DNA from: Bordetella genomosp. 2
GTDB taxonomy: Bacteria; Pseudomonadota; Gammaproteobacteria; Burkholderiales; Burkholderiaceae_B
Direction of reading: 5' to 3'
NCBI RefSeq assembly: GCF_002261345.1
Contig: NZ_NEVT01000007.1
Coordinates: 186,001-250,000 of the forward strand
DNA length: 64,000 bases
The position numbers and the translations under genes are program-made. Under the pieces are notes generated by a model. That model had not been told where the DNA came from. It saw only the letters and a list, made by a program, of their open reading frames with translations, and did no database searches. Every line of letters begins with the position of its first letter. Position 1 is the stretch's first letter. Shown here in pieces: positions 9,537 through 17,851 of the stretch.

Positions 9537-10418
9537 ATGCCCACCTCCGCCTCCCGCCTTTCCTCGCCGCTCTACCCCGTCGTCCTGCTGATGATCGCCA
9601 TGGTCTCCATGCAGGGCGGCGCGGCGCTCGCCAAGAGCCTGTTCCCGGCGGTCGGCGCGCCCGGCACGGCGGCCCTGCGCCTGCTGTTCTCGGCGCTGAT
9701 GCTGCTGGCCTATTTCCGGCCGTGGCGCCTCCGCCTGGCGCCCTCGGGATGGCGCCTGATCGTGGCCTACGGGCTGGCGCTCGGCGCCATGAACCTGCTG
9801 TTCTACCTGTCGCTGCGCACCATCCCGCTGGGCATCGCGGTGGCGCTGGAGTTCACCGGCCCGCTGGCGGTGGCGCTGCTTGCCTCGCGGCGGCTGGCCG
9901 ACTTCGGCTGGATCGCGCTGGCGGCGGCCGGCCTGTTGCTGCTGGTCCCGCACGGCGCCGACATCCGCACGCTCGACCCGGCCGGCATGGCCTATGCGCT
10001 GGCCGCCGGCCTGTGCTGGGCGCTGTACATCGTGTTCGGCCGGCGCGCCGCGCTGCGCCACGGCACGCACAGCGTGGCGCTGGCGGCCTGCGTGGCGGCC
10101 GCGGCGGTGCTGCCGTTCGGCCTGGCGCACGCCGGGCCGGGCATGTTCGCGCCCGCTATCCTGCCGCTGGCCATCGGCGTGGCGATCCTCTCCAGCTCGC
10201 TGCCCTATGCGCTGGAGATCACCGTGCTGGCCCGCATGCCGGTGCGCACCTTCGGCACGCTGCTCAGCCTGGAGCCGGTGTTCGCCGCGCTGTCGGGGCT
10301 GGTGTTCCTGGGCGAGGCGCTGACGCTCATGCAGTGGGCGGCCGTGGCGGCCATCGTGGCGGCCTCGGCCGGCATCACGGCGGGCAGCCGGCCCGCGCCG
10401 CCCCGCCAGCCGGATTGA
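9537..10418 (+). CDS. EamA/DMT-family transporter (RhtA-like)
   Basis: This 293-aa protein has about ten hydrophobic helices arranged as two repeated EamA domains, typical of drug/metabolite exporters. Features such as YLSLRTIPLGIAVALEFTGPL and SLPYALEITVLARMPVRTFG resemble RhtA (threonine/homoserine exporter) homologues. It is divergent from the CHR pair and precedes an SDR gene by about 70 bp. Export of amino acids or related metabolites is the likely role; the substrate is not determinable. Confidence 0.88.
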   Translation: MPTSASRLSSPLYPVVLLMIAMVSMQGGAALAKSLFPAVGAPGTAALRLLFSALMLLAYFRPWRLRLAPSGWRLIVAYGLALGAMNLLFYLSLRTIPLGIAVALEFTGPLAVALLASRRLADFGWIALAAAGLLLLVPHGADIRTLDPAGMAYALAAGLCWALYIVFGRRAALRHGTHSVALAACVAAAAVLPFGLAHAGPGMFAPAILPLAIGVAILSSSLPYALEITVLARMPVRTFGTLLSLEPVFAALSGLVFLGEALTLMQWAAVAAIVAASAGITAGSRPAPPRQPD

Positions 10419-10490
10419 CGCGGGTTTATCATGGCACCGACCGGCCGGCCGCGCCCGGCCTGCTTCCCCATTTTCCCTACAGGAGCTGAC

Positions 10491-11195
10491 ATGTCCAATC
10501 AGAAAGTCGCGCTGATCACCGCCGGTGGCAGCGGCATGGGCGCCGCGGCGGCGCGCAAGCTGGCCGAGGACGGCTTCCAGGTCGCCATCCTGTCGTCGTC
10601 GGGCAAGGGCGAGGCCCTGGCCGCCGAACTGGGCGGGCTGGGCGTGACCGGCTCCAACCTGAAGCCGGACGACATCGCCCGGCTGGTCGATGGCGCCATG
10701 CAGCGCTGGGGCCGCATCGACGCGGTCGTCAACAGCGCCGGCCACGGCCCGAAGGGCAAGCTGCTGGACATTCCCGACGCCGACTGGCAGCTCGGCATGG
10801 AATACTACCTGCTGAACGTGGTGCGCATCGCGCGGCTGGTCACGCCCATCATGCAGCGGCAGCGCGCCGGCGCGTTCGTCAATATCTCCACCTACGCCAC
10901 CTTCGAGCCCGAAGCGCTGTTTCCCACCTCGGGCGTGTTCCGTGCCGGCCTGGCGGCCTTCACCAAGGTCTATGCCGACGACTACGCCGCCGACAATATC
11001 CGCATGAACAACGTGCTGCCCGGCTTCATCGACAGCCTGCCCGAAAAAGACGACCGCCGCCGGCGCATTCCCATGGGCCGCTACGGCCGCGCCGACGAAG
11101 TCGCCGAGCTGATCGCCTTCCTGGCCTCGGACCGGTCCAGCTACATCACCGGGCAGAACATCCGCATCGACGGCGGCATCACCCGCTCGGTCTAG
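10491..11195 (+). CDS. Atypical short-chain dehydrogenase/reductase family protein
   Basis: This 234-aa Rossmann protein has a nucleotide-binding glycine motif (TAGGSGMG, residues 10-17), the NSAG motif of SDRs, a NISTYA segment supplying the catalytic Ser, and a typical C-terminus (ITGQNIRIDGG). The canonical catalytic Tyr-x3-Lys is absent: the corresponding segment reads SGVFR, with Ser147 and Arg151 in place of Tyr and Lys. The protein may therefore use another mechanism or act as a binding protein. The start follows CAGGAGCTGAC; upstream in-frame codons are discarded as non-coding. Confidence 0.85.
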   Translation: MSNQKVALITAGGSGMGAAAARKLAEDGFQVAILSSSGKGEALAAELGGLGVTGSNLKPDDIARLVDGAMQRWGRIDAVVNSAGHGPKGKLLDIPDADWQLGMEYYLLNVVRIARLVTPIMQRQRAGAFVNISTYATFEPEALFPTSGVFRAGLAAFTKVYADDYAADNIRMNNVLPGFIDSLPEKDDRRRRIPMGRYGRADEVAELIAFLASDRSSYITGQNIRIDGGITRSV

Positions 11196-11246
11196 GGCCC
11201 GGGGCGACCCGCCATCCCGATTTCTTTCACTGCAACACCCGCACGC

Positions 11247-12041
11247 ATGACCACGCTTTACACCCTCGCCCGCGGCGACGCGCCGCTTGTCATCAACATC
11301 CCGCACGTCGGCACCTGGGTGCCCACCGAGCTGCGCCCGCTCATGACCGCGCAGGCGCTGGGCGTGCCGGACACCGACTGGCACGTGGACCGCCTGTACG
11401 ACTTCGCGCGCGCGCGCGGCGCGACCCTGATGGCCGCCACCCATTCGCGCTACGTGGTCGACCTGAACCGCGACCCGGAAGGCGCGGCGCTCTATCCCGG
11501 CGCCTCGAACACCGAACTGTGCCCCACCGGCCGGTTCGACGGCGGCCCGGTCTGGCGCGACGGCGTGGCGGCCGACCCCCTGCTCGACGTGGCGGCCCGC
11601 CGGCGTGCCTACTTCGACCCCTACCATGCACAACTGCGGGCCGAACTGGACCGCGTGCACGCGCGCCACGGCTACGTGGTGCTGCTGGACGGCCATTCGA
11701 TCATCTCGCGCTGCGCGCGCTTCTTCGAGGGCCGCCTGCCCGACCTGAACCTGGGCACGGCCGACGGCGCGAGCTGCGCCGCCTCGCTGCAGGACGCGGC
11801 GGCGCGCGTGCTGGCCGCCGCGCCGGCGTTCTCCCATGTGGTCAACGGCCGTTTCAAGGGCGGCTGGATCACCCGCCACTACGGCCGGCCGCAAGACGGG
11901 TATCACGCCCTGCAACTGGAAATGGCGCTCGAGGCCTACATGACCGAAGCCGAGCCCTATCATTGGGATGCGCAGCGGGCCGAGCCGCTGATCGGCGTGC
12001 TGCGCGCGCTGGTCGACGCGCTGCTGGCGTGGCGGCCCTGA
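11247..12041 (+). CDS. hutG: N-formylglutamate deformylase
   Basis: HutG (264 aa) hydrolyses N-formyl-L-glutamate to glutamate and formate, the last step of the five-enzyme histidine degradation route. The sequence shows the N-formylglutamate amidohydrolase family pattern: INIPHVGTWVP near the N-terminus, DTDWHVDRLYDFA, VDLNRDPEG, LLDGHSI and the C-terminal NGRFKGGWITRHYG. No other hut genes are present in the window, so it is an isolated copy, 51 bp after the SDR gene. Confidence 0.88.
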   Translation: MTTLYTLARGDAPLVINIPHVGTWVPTELRPLMTAQALGVPDTDWHVDRLYDFARARGATLMAATHSRYVVDLNRDPEGAALYPGASNTELCPTGRFDGGPVWRDGVAADPLLDVAARRRAYFDPYHAQLRAELDRVHARHGYVVLLDGHSIISRCARFFEGRLPDLNLGTADGASCAASLQDAAARVLAAAPAFSHVVNGRFKGGWITRHYGRPQDGYHALQLEMALEAYMTEAEPYHWDAQRAEPLIGVLRALVDALLAWRP

Positions 12042-12054
12042 GCCGCGCGGCGCC

Positions 12055-12867
12055 TCAGCCGGCGGGCCGGCCGTCCAGCTGCCGGTAGACCTCGGTGGAC
12101 ACGCGCATCAGTTCGCCGCGATCCACCTCGCCCGACAGGGCATAGCCGAACCGGCCGTCGACCCAGTAGAACACCCGCACCGGGCCATCCTGCGCGAACT
12201 GGAAGGCGGCCTGGCCGCCGGCGGCTTCGCGCGTGACATACAAGGTCAGGCGGCGCCCGTCGGCCGAGGCGTACATGAATTGCGCCACCGGCCCCTGCCC
12301 GCCGGGCAGCAGGCGGCCGCCCACCAGGTCGTACCCGGCCCGGGCCAGCGCCGGCGCCCGGACCGGGGCGCCCAGCCGCTTGGTCAGCCAGGCGACCAGC
12401 GCCTGTTCCTGGTCGGCGCCGATCTCCACCGGACGCCGCGCGTCGGCGGCGTACACGGCGTGGGCCACCGCGGCGCGGTGCGCGAACCCCGCGCCGGCGG
12501 CCGCCACGGTCGCCGGCGCGGCCCGGCGGTCGAGTTCGCCGCGCACCAGCCATGCCGCGGCGGCGCTGCATACGGCCAGCGCCACGCCGGCCGCCAGGCC
12601 CGGCCAGCGGCGCCGGCGCCGGGGCGGCGCCAGCGGCAGCCGCAGCGGCAAAGGCTCGTCGGCCACCGGGCCGAGCCATTCGCGCAGGCGCCGGTTCTGT
12701 TCGCGCCAGGCCTGCACGCGCGCGCGCGCCCCGGCATGCTGCTCCAGCCAGGCGGCCACCTCCGGCACGCGCCCGGGGGGTAGCTGGCCGTCGGCATAGG
12801 CGTGCAGGTCGGCCTCGGTAATCGGCGCGCCCGGGCCGGACACGGCGTGCAGCGTTTTGTCGTTCAT
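12055..12867 (-). CDS. Membrane anti-sigma factor (RsmA/ChrR-type predicted)
   Basis: This 270-aa protein is encoded directly after an ECF sigma gene, with stop and start separated by one base. The N-terminal cytoplasmic part (ITEADLHAYADGQLPPGRVPEVAAWLEQH in essence) matches the anti-sigma domain of the zinc-less FecR/RskA-like type, including HAYADGQL. A single hydrophobic helix lies near residues 93-110. A periplasmic domain of about 150 residues follows. It should sequester the sigma factor at the inner membrane until an envelope or oxidative signal arrives. The partner assignment rests on gene order and domain type. Confidence 0.85.
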   Translation of the reverse strand: MNDKTLHAVSGPGAPITEADLHAYADGQLPPGRVPEVAAWLEQHAGARARVQAWREQNRRLREWLGPVADEPLPLRLPLAPPRRRRRWPGLAAGVALAVCSAAAAWLVRGELDRRAAPATVAAAGAGFAHRAAVAHAVYAADARRPVEIGADQEQALVAWLTKRLGAPVRAPALARAGYDLVGGRLLPGGQGPVAQFMYASADGRRLTLYVTREAAGGQAAFQFAQDGPVRVFYWVDGRFGYALSGEVDRGELMRVSTEVYRQLDGRPAG

Positions 12868-12868
12868 G

Positions 12869-13381
12869 TCATTTGACCCGGTGGATGAGCGCGGCCGCCG
12901 GGCGTCCGTCCAGCAGCGCGCCCAGCCGCTCGCGCGCCCGCGACAGGCGCGACATGACCGTGCCGATCGGCACGTCGAGGGCCAGCGCCGCCTCGCGATA
13001 GCTGAACTCCTCGACGCCCACCAGCAGGATCACGGCGCGCAGGTCGGGCGGCAATAGCTGCAGGCAGCGATCCAGGTCGCGCACCTCCAGGCCATCCGCC
13101 TGGGTGGCCCGCACGGGGATCTCGGCCAGCTCGGCGTCGGCCTGCCAGTCGGCCTGGCGGCGCTGCGCGCGCAGGCCGTCGATGAACTGGTTGTGCATGA
13201 TGCCGAACATCCAGGCCCGCAGCTCGCCGCGCCGCTGCCAGCGCGAGAAGCGGCTCCAGGCGCGTTCGAGCGTGTCCTGCACCAGGTCGTCGGCCCGCTC
13301 GCGGTCGCCTGTCAGCCCGCGGGCGTAGCGCCGCAGGCTGGGGATGCAGGCGACGATCAGCGCCTCGTCGTCGGCGCGCAT
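12869..13381 (-). CDS. ECF-family RNA polymerase sigma factor
   Basis: This 170-aa sigma-70-family factor has region 2 (DLVQDTLERAWSRF near residue 32) and region 4 (SYREAALALDVPIGTVMSRLSR near residue 127) in the standard two-domain ECF layout. The anti-sigma gene follows it, and a small secreted COG4315 protein gene precedes it by 18 bp on the same strand, so all three probably form one unit. The regulon cannot be read from this window. Confidence 0.92.
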   Translation of the reverse strand: MRADDEALIVACIPSLRRYARGLTGDRERADDLVQDTLERAWSRFSRWQRRGELRAWMFGIMHNQFIDGLRAQRRQADWQADAELAEIPVRATQADGLEVRDLDRCLQLLPPDLRAVILLVGVEEFSYREAALALDVPIGTVMSRLSRARERLGALLDGRPAAALIHRVK

Positions 13382-13399
13382 GCGGGCGGCCGGCCGGGC

Positions 13400-13780
13400 T
13401 CAGGGCTTGACGATATGCCAGACGTCCTTGACGTTGTCGCCCTGCTTGTCGCCGGGCTTGGCGTCCTTGACGAACAGGTACAGCGGCTTGCCCCGGTAGG
13501 CCCACTGCTTCGAGCCGTCGTCGCGCGTGACGATGCTGTAGTCGCCTTGCGCCTTGGCGTCGGCCGACGCGGCCAGCGGCGGCCAGGCCTTGGCGCACTG
13601 GTCGTTGCACACGCTCTTGCCGGCGCTGTCCTTGTCGAAGGTATAGAGGGTCATGCCGGACTGGTCGACCAGCATGCCGTCCTGGGTCTTGACGGGCGCC
13701 TGGGCGTGGGCGGCGGCGGCGAACAGGGCGCAGGCCGCCAGGACGGCGGCATGGCGGGCGGTGGCGATACGGATGGTCAT
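13400..13780 (-). CDS. Secreted COG4315 protein with repeated YxFxxD motifs
   Basis: This 126-aa exported protein has a clear Sec signal peptide (cleavage near AAAHA-QAP). The mature part carries two copies of the Yx(F/W)xxD motif (LYTFDKD and LYLFVKD) that define the COG4315 family, plus a Cys pair around VCNDQCAKAWPP. The function of the family is unknown. In many proteobacteria it is found next to ECF sigma/anti-sigma pairs, as here, which suggests a periplasmic role linked to stress sensing. Confidence 0.8.
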   Translation of the reverse strand: MTIRIATARHAAVLAACALFAAAAHAQAPVKTQDGMLVDQSGMTLYTFDKDSAGKSVCNDQCAKAWPPLAASADAKAQGDYSIVTRDDGSKQWAYRGKPLYLFVKDAKPGDKQGDNVKDVWHIVKP

Positions 13781-13852
13781 GGTGGGCTCCTGAAAAGGGA
13801 TACGGCACTGCTACAGACGTCCGCCCTGCCCGACTTATTCCATCCGGCCGGC

Positions 13853-14335
13853 TCAGTCGCGGAAATTCTGGTACTGCAGGGGCAGGTCCACGTCGGTCTT
13901 GCGCAGCAGCGCGATGACCTCTTGCAGGTCGTCGCGCTTCTTGCCGCTGACGCGCAGCTTGTCGCCGTTGATCTGGGTTTCCACCTTGAGCTTGGCGGCC
14001 TTGACGGCGGCGATCAGCTTCTTGGCCACCGGCTGCTCGATGCCCTGGCGCACGGTGATCTTCTGGCGCGCCCCGCCCAGGTTCTCGAGCGGATCGGCGA
14101 CTTCCAGGCAGCGCACGTCGATGCCGCGCGCCGACAGGCGGCCGCGCAGGATGTCGAGCATCTGCTTGAGCTGGAAGGCGCTGGGCGCGGTCTGGGTGAC
14201 CACGAAGCCCTCGAGCTCGAACTTGGCGTCGGTACCCTTGAAATCGAAACGGGTGGCCAGCTCGCGATTGGCCTGGTCGACCGCGTTGCTGAGTTCGTGT
14301 TTGTCCACTTCGGAAACCACGTCGAAACTGGGCAT
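13853..14335 (-). CDS. yajQ: YajQ-family cyclic-di-GMP/nucleotide-binding protein
   Basis: At 160 aa this has the normal YajQ length. It begins MPSFDVVSEVDKHELSNAVD, continues with FDFKGTDAKFELEG and ends LPLQYQNFRD, all highly conserved family segments. YajQ proteins bind cyclic di-GMP or nucleotides and in some pathogens modulate virulence gene expression. I use the ATG at 14335; a longer frame upstream reads into the gap to the divergent CopD-like gene and is not conserved-looking. Confidence 0.92.
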   Translation of the reverse strand: MPSFDVVSEVDKHELSNAVDQANRELATRFDFKGTDAKFELEGFVVTQTAPSAFQLKQMLDILRGRLSARGIDVRCLEVADPLENLGGARQKITVRQGIEQPVAKKLIAAVKAAKLKVETQINGDKLRVSGKKRDDLQEVIALLRKTDVDLPLQYQNFRD

Positions 14336-14478
14336 GGCCTGCAACCTATGAAAAAAAACAATCAACGGCGGCCCTCCTGCCGCCGGCGCATGCTCCAGTT
14401 TATGTCGATTTCGGGGTCGCGGCGATATCATCTGGGCTGGGCGGCGCGCTCCCGGCGCCGCCGCTTCCGGGAATCGCC

Positions 14479-14946
14479 ATGTTCTACAACGTCCTGAAGT
14501 TCGCGCACCTGCTGGCCATCATCGTCTGGGTCGGCGGCATGATCTTCGCGTACTGTTTCCTGCGGCCGGCGGCCGCGGCGCTGGAACCGCCGCAGCGGCT
14601 GCGCCTGATGCAGGACGTGCTGGGCCGCTTCCTGAACGCCGTCTTGTGGGCGGTGGTGGTGGCCTTGGCCAGCGGGGCCTGGATGGTCGGCCGCTCGGCG
14701 CGCCAGGCGGCCGAGTCGGGCGGCAATTTCCACATGCCGCCCTCCTGGATGGCCATGGCGGTGCTGGGCCTGCTCATGACCGCCATCTTCGGCCATGTCC
14801 GCTACATCCTGTACCCGCGCCTGGCGCGCGCGGCCCAGGCCGGGCAATGGCCCGCCGCCGGCGCCGCCATGGGCGCCATCAAGACCTGGGTGGGGGTCAA
14901 CCTGGCGCTGGGCCTGCTCACCGTGGCGGTGGTCCTGCTCGGCTGA
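14479..14946 (+). CDS. CopD-family integral membrane protein
   Basis: This 155-aa protein has four hydrophobic helices. It opens FYNVLKFAHLLAIIVWVGGM with His and Trp placed as in CopD/HtpX-like small membrane proteins, and carries a second His near FGHVRY. Small CopD-domain proteins of this kind are often annotated as CopD family or DUF2269-like; a copper or haem link is only suggestive. It is divergent from yajQ and converges on a Bug gene across a repeat-containing gap. Confidence 0.7.
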   Translation: MFYNVLKFAHLLAIIVWVGGMIFAYCFLRPAAAALEPPQRLRLMQDVLGRFLNAVLWAVVVALASGAWMVGRSARQAAESGGNFHMPPSWMAMAVLGLLMTAIFGHVRYILYPRLARAAQAGQWPAAGAAMGAIKTWVGVNLALGLLTVAVVLLG

Positions 14947-14991
14947 CCGCCGCAGCCGGCCGCGGGCCTGCAGATCCGCAGGCGTCTCTGC

Positions 14992-15056
14992 AGGTGTCTG
15001 ACACCCCATGCGGTACTGTGCGCCAGCATGCGGTCTCGCCAGGGGGTGTCAGACAC
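14992..15056. repeat. GGTGTCTGACACC stem-loop element, copy 1
   Basis: GTGTCTGACACCCC (14994-15007) is the exact reverse complement of GGGGTGTCAGACAC (15043-15056), giving a 14-bp stem around a 35-nt loop. Each arm is itself nearly palindromic. It lies between convergent genes. Confidence 0.85.
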
Positions 15057-15076
15057 ATTCCCTGCGACACTGCCAC

Positions 15077-15143
15077 AGGTGTCTGACACCCCATCCGGCA
15101 CTGTGCGCCAGCACGCGATCTCGCCAGGGGGTGTCAGACACCT
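15077..15143. repeat. GGTGTCTGACACC stem-loop element, copy 2
   Basis: AGGTGTCTGACACCCC (15077-15092) pairs perfectly with GGGGTGTCAGACACCT (15128-15143), a 16-bp stem with a 35-nt loop. The loop matches that of copy 1 at all but four or five positions, so the element was duplicated in tandem. Confidence 0.85.
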
Positions 15144-15168
15144 TCTTAGCCGGCCGCGGCCCCGGCGC

Positions 15169-16158
15169 TCAGTCCACTCGCGCGCCGGACTGCTTGACCA
15201 CTTCGGCCCAGCGCTTGATGTCGGCCTTGTGCACGCGCTCGAAGGCCGCGGGGCTGGGGTCGGTCGGCGGGGTGATGCCCTGCGAGTCGATCAGCCAGCG
15301 CTGGAATTCGGGCTTGGACATTTCCTTGATGACCGCGTCGCTGAAGCGCTTCTGGATATCGGCCGGCAGCTTGGCGGGACCGAACAGGCCATACCAGGTG
15401 CTGCTTTCATACCCCGGCAGGCCGCAGCCCTCGGCCACGGTGGGCACGCCCGGCAAGGCTTCGAGCGGCTTCGAGGTGGTGACGCCCAGGGCGATCACCT
15501 GGCCGGATTGCACCGCGGCGATGCTGGGCGCGCTCTGGTTGAAGAAGAAATCGACCTCGCCCGACAGCAGCGCCGTCATGGCCGGGCCCTGGCCGCGATA
15601 CGGCACGTGCATGATCTGCACCTTGGCCTGATTGGTGAATTGCGCGCCGGCCAGGTGGCCCGAGGTGCCGTTGCCAGTGGACGAGTAATTCATCTTGCCG
15701 GGATTCTTGCTCGCCAGCGCGATCAGGTCCTTGCAAGTCTTGATATCCGGATGCTTCTTCGGGTTGACCAGCAGCACGTTCGGCACGTCGCCCAGCAACG
15801 CGATATGGCTGAAGTCGTTCCAGACATCGAAGCTCAGGCTCTTGTACAGCGCGGCGTTGATGGCATGCGTGCCGGCGGTGCCGAACAGGAACGTGTAGCC
15901 GTCGGGCGCCGCGCGCGACACCACGTCCGACGCCACATTGCCACCCGCCCCGGTGCGGGCTTCGACGACCACGGGCACGCCCAGTGTTTCGGTCAGGCCC
16001 TGGCCCAGCTTGCGCGCGTACAGGTCGACCCCGGATCCGTTCGGGAAGCCGCCGACGATCGTGATGGGCCGCGACGGCCATTTGTCCTGCGCGGCGGCCG
16101 GCACGGCGGCCGCCAGGCTGGCCGCGGCCAGGGTGGCGATGCTCAGGATACGCAACAT
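15169..16158 (-). CDS. Bug/TctC-family periplasmic receptor
   Basis: This 329-aa receptor has a signal peptide ending AAAQ-DKWPSRP and the Bug signatures ITIVGGFPNGSGVDLYAR, APDGYTFLFG and MNYSSTGNGTSG. It is the last gene of a long minus-strand run that begins with an amino-acid ABC importer and is separated from the preceding aminotransferase by about 70 bp containing a strong hairpin. The ligand is unknown; the neighbours suggest a carboxylate derived from amino-acid breakdown. Confidence 0.9.
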   Translation of the reverse strand: MLRILSIATLAAASLAAAVPAAAQDKWPSRPITIVGGFPNGSGVDLYARKLGQGLTETLGVPVVVEARTGAGGNVASDVVSRAAPDGYTFLFGTAGTHAINAALYKSLSFDVWNDFSHIALLGDVPNVLLVNPKKHPDIKTCKDLIALASKNPGKMNYSSTGNGTSGHLAGAQFTNQAKVQIMHVPYRGQGPAMTALLSGEVDFFFNQSAPSIAAVQSGQVIALGVTTSKPLEALPGVPTVAEGCGLPGYESSTWYGLFGPAKLPADIQKRFSDAVIKEMSKPEFQRWLIDSQGITPPTDPSPAAFERVHKADIKRWAEVVKQSGARVD

Positions 16159-16193
16159 GGTTTATTCCCCTTGTGAAGTTGGTGCTGCGATAG

Positions 16194-16215
16194 GCCGCCC
16201 GCCGTGGCGGGCGGC
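16194..16215. terminator. Strong GC hairpin between aminotransferase and Bug genes
   Basis: GCCGCCCGCC (16194-16203) and GGCGGGCGGC (16206-16215) are perfect complements. A short T-run follows only on the plus strand, while the flanking genes read on the minus strand. It may therefore be an mRNA-stability or partial termination hairpin rather than a classic terminator. Confidence 0.35.
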
Positions 16216-16227
16216 GTTTTGTGAAAA

Positions 16228-17457
16228 TCAGCACAATTGCGCCACCGCCCGGCCGATGCGTTCCAGGGCGGCCTGCAACTGCGCCTGCGAAGTGGCGTAG
16301 CTGATGCGGAAATACGGCGCCAGGCCGAATACCGTGCCCGGCACGACGGCGACATCATGCTCGTGCAGCAGATATTGGCAGAAGTCGGCGTCGGTCTCCA
16401 GCTTGCGGCCGCCGGGCGTGACGCGGCCCAGCACGCCGGCGCAGCTGGCGTAGGTGTAGAACGCCCCTTCGGGCCGGCGGCAACTGAGGCCGTCGATGGC
16501 GTTGAGGCCGTCCACCACCAGGTCGCGCCGCGCCTGGAACGAGCGCCGGCGCTCGGCCAGCACGTCCTGCGGGCCGTCCAGCGCCTCGATGGCGGCGGCC
16601 TGGCTGACCGAGCACGGGTTGGAGGTGCTCTGGCTCTGCACGACCGCCATCGCGCCGATCAGCTCTTTCGGGCCGCCGGCGTAGCCGATCCGCCAGCCGG
16701 TCATGGCGTAGGCCTTCGACAGGCCGTTGATCGTCAGCGTGCGCGCCTTCAGGCGCGGCTCCACCTGCGCCATGGTGCGGAAGGCGAAGTCGCCGTAGAT
16801 GAGGTGCTCGTAGATGTCGTCGCAGATCAGCCAGACATGCGGGTGGCGCAGCAGCACATCGGCCAGCGCGCGCAAGTCGGCCTCGCCGTAGGCCGCCCCC
16901 GTGGGGTTGGACGGCGAGTTCAGCATGACCCAGCGCGTGCGCGGGGTGATGGCGCGTTCCAGGTCGGCCGGATCCATGCGAAAGCCGTTGTCTTCGCGGC
17001 ACGCCACTTCCACCGTCTTGCCGCCGGCGATGGCGATCATGTCGGCATAGGACGTCCAGTACGGCACGCCCACCACCACTTCGTCGCCGTCGTCCAGCGT
17101 GGCCATCAGGGCGTTGTGGATGACCTGCTTGGCGCCCGCCCCCACGGTGATCTCGTCCAGGCCATACGACAGGCCATTGTCGCGCTCGAACTTGCGGGCG
17201 ATGGCCGCCTTCAGGGCCAGCGTGCCGTCGAGCAGGGTGTATTTGGTCTCGCCGGCCCGGATGGCGCGGACGGCGGCCTCCTTGACGTTGTCCGGCGTGT
17301 CGAAGTCGGGCTCGCCGGCGCCCAGCACGATGACGTCGCGCCCTTCGCGCTTGAGCTGGGCGGCCCGCGCGCCGATGCGCAGGATCTCGGACACCGCGAT
17401 GCGGGCGATGCGGCCGGCGCGCCGGAACGCGGGCGCCGCGGAATGATCGGTAGACAT
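16228..17457 (-). CDS. Pyridoxal-phosphate aminotransferase, class I (AspC-like)
   Basis: This 409-aa fold-type I aminotransferase shows PDFDTPDNVKEAA, the cofactor pocket segment VGAGAKQVIHNAL, the substrate-binding NSPSNPTGAAY, and the catalytic Schiff-base lysine in NGLSKAYAMTGWRIGY. The class includes aspartate, tyrosine and broad-range aminotransferases. I chose the Met before STDHSAAP; an ATG six codons upstream (17475) is equally possible because neither has a good ribosome site. It sits between RidA and a Bug receptor on the same strand, suiting an amino-acid catabolic role. Confidence 0.88.
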   Translation of the reverse strand: MSTDHSAAPAFRRAGRIARIAVSEILRIGARAAQLKREGRDVIVLGAGEPDFDTPDNVKEAAVRAIRAGETKYTLLDGTLALKAAIARKFERDNGLSYGLDEITVGAGAKQVIHNALMATLDDGDEVVVGVPYWTSYADMIAIAGGKTVEVACREDNGFRMDPADLERAITPRTRWVMLNSPSNPTGAAYGEADLRALADVLLRHPHVWLICDDIYEHLIYGDFAFRTMAQVEPRLKARTLTINGLSKAYAMTGWRIGYAGGPKELIGAMAVVQSQSTSNPCSVSQAAAIEALDGPQDVLAERRRSFQARRDLVVDGLNAIDGLSCRRPEGAFYTYASCAGVLGRVTPGGRKLETDADFCQYLLHEHDVAVVPGTVFGLAPYFRISYATSQAQLQAALERIGRAVAQLC

Positions 17458-17500
17458 GCTTGCTGTTGAATCCATGTTCGGTGAAAGAAACCGGCGCCGC

Positions 17501-17851
17501 CTACAGCGCGGCCGTGACCATGATCTCGACCAGGATGTCGGGCGCGGCCAGCTCGATGGCGCCGCAGCAGCGCGCCGGCGCCTGGCCGGGCACGATCCAG
17601 GCATCGTAGACCGAATTCATGGCCTGGAAATCGGCCATGCTCTTGAGCCAGATCGTCACGTTCAGCACCTTCGACTTGTCGGTGCCGGCGGCCGCCAGCA
17701 TCTCGTCGACCTTGGCCAGCACCTGGCGGGTCTGGCCGGCCGCGTCGGCGCCGCGGTCGTCGGCGGTATGGCCCGCCAGGTACACGGTGCCGTTGTGGAT
17801 CACCGCGCGCGCGCGGCGGGTATTCTGGTCGAGCCGGGTAATGGCGCTCAT
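17501..17851 (-). CDS. RidA/YjgF-family enamine/imine deaminase
   Basis: RidA proteins (116 aa here) hydrolyse reactive enamine/imine intermediates released by amino-acid dehydratases and oxidases. Typical features are the start ITRLDQNTRRARAVIHNGTVYLAGHTA, the QTRQVLAKVDEMLAAAG helix, and an Arg in PARCCGAIELAAP near residue 98 followed by VEIMVTA. Its ATG overlaps the stop of the upstream hydroxyacid dehydrogenase as ATGA. In this cluster it could act on imines produced by the FAD amino-acid oxidase encoded at 23746. Confidence 0.9.
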   Translation of the reverse strand: MSAITRLDQNTRRARAVIHNGTVYLAGHTADDRGADAAGQTRQVLAKVDEMLAAAGTDKSKVLNVTIWLKSMADFQAMNSVYDAWIVPGQAPARCCGAIELAAPDILVEIMVTAAL

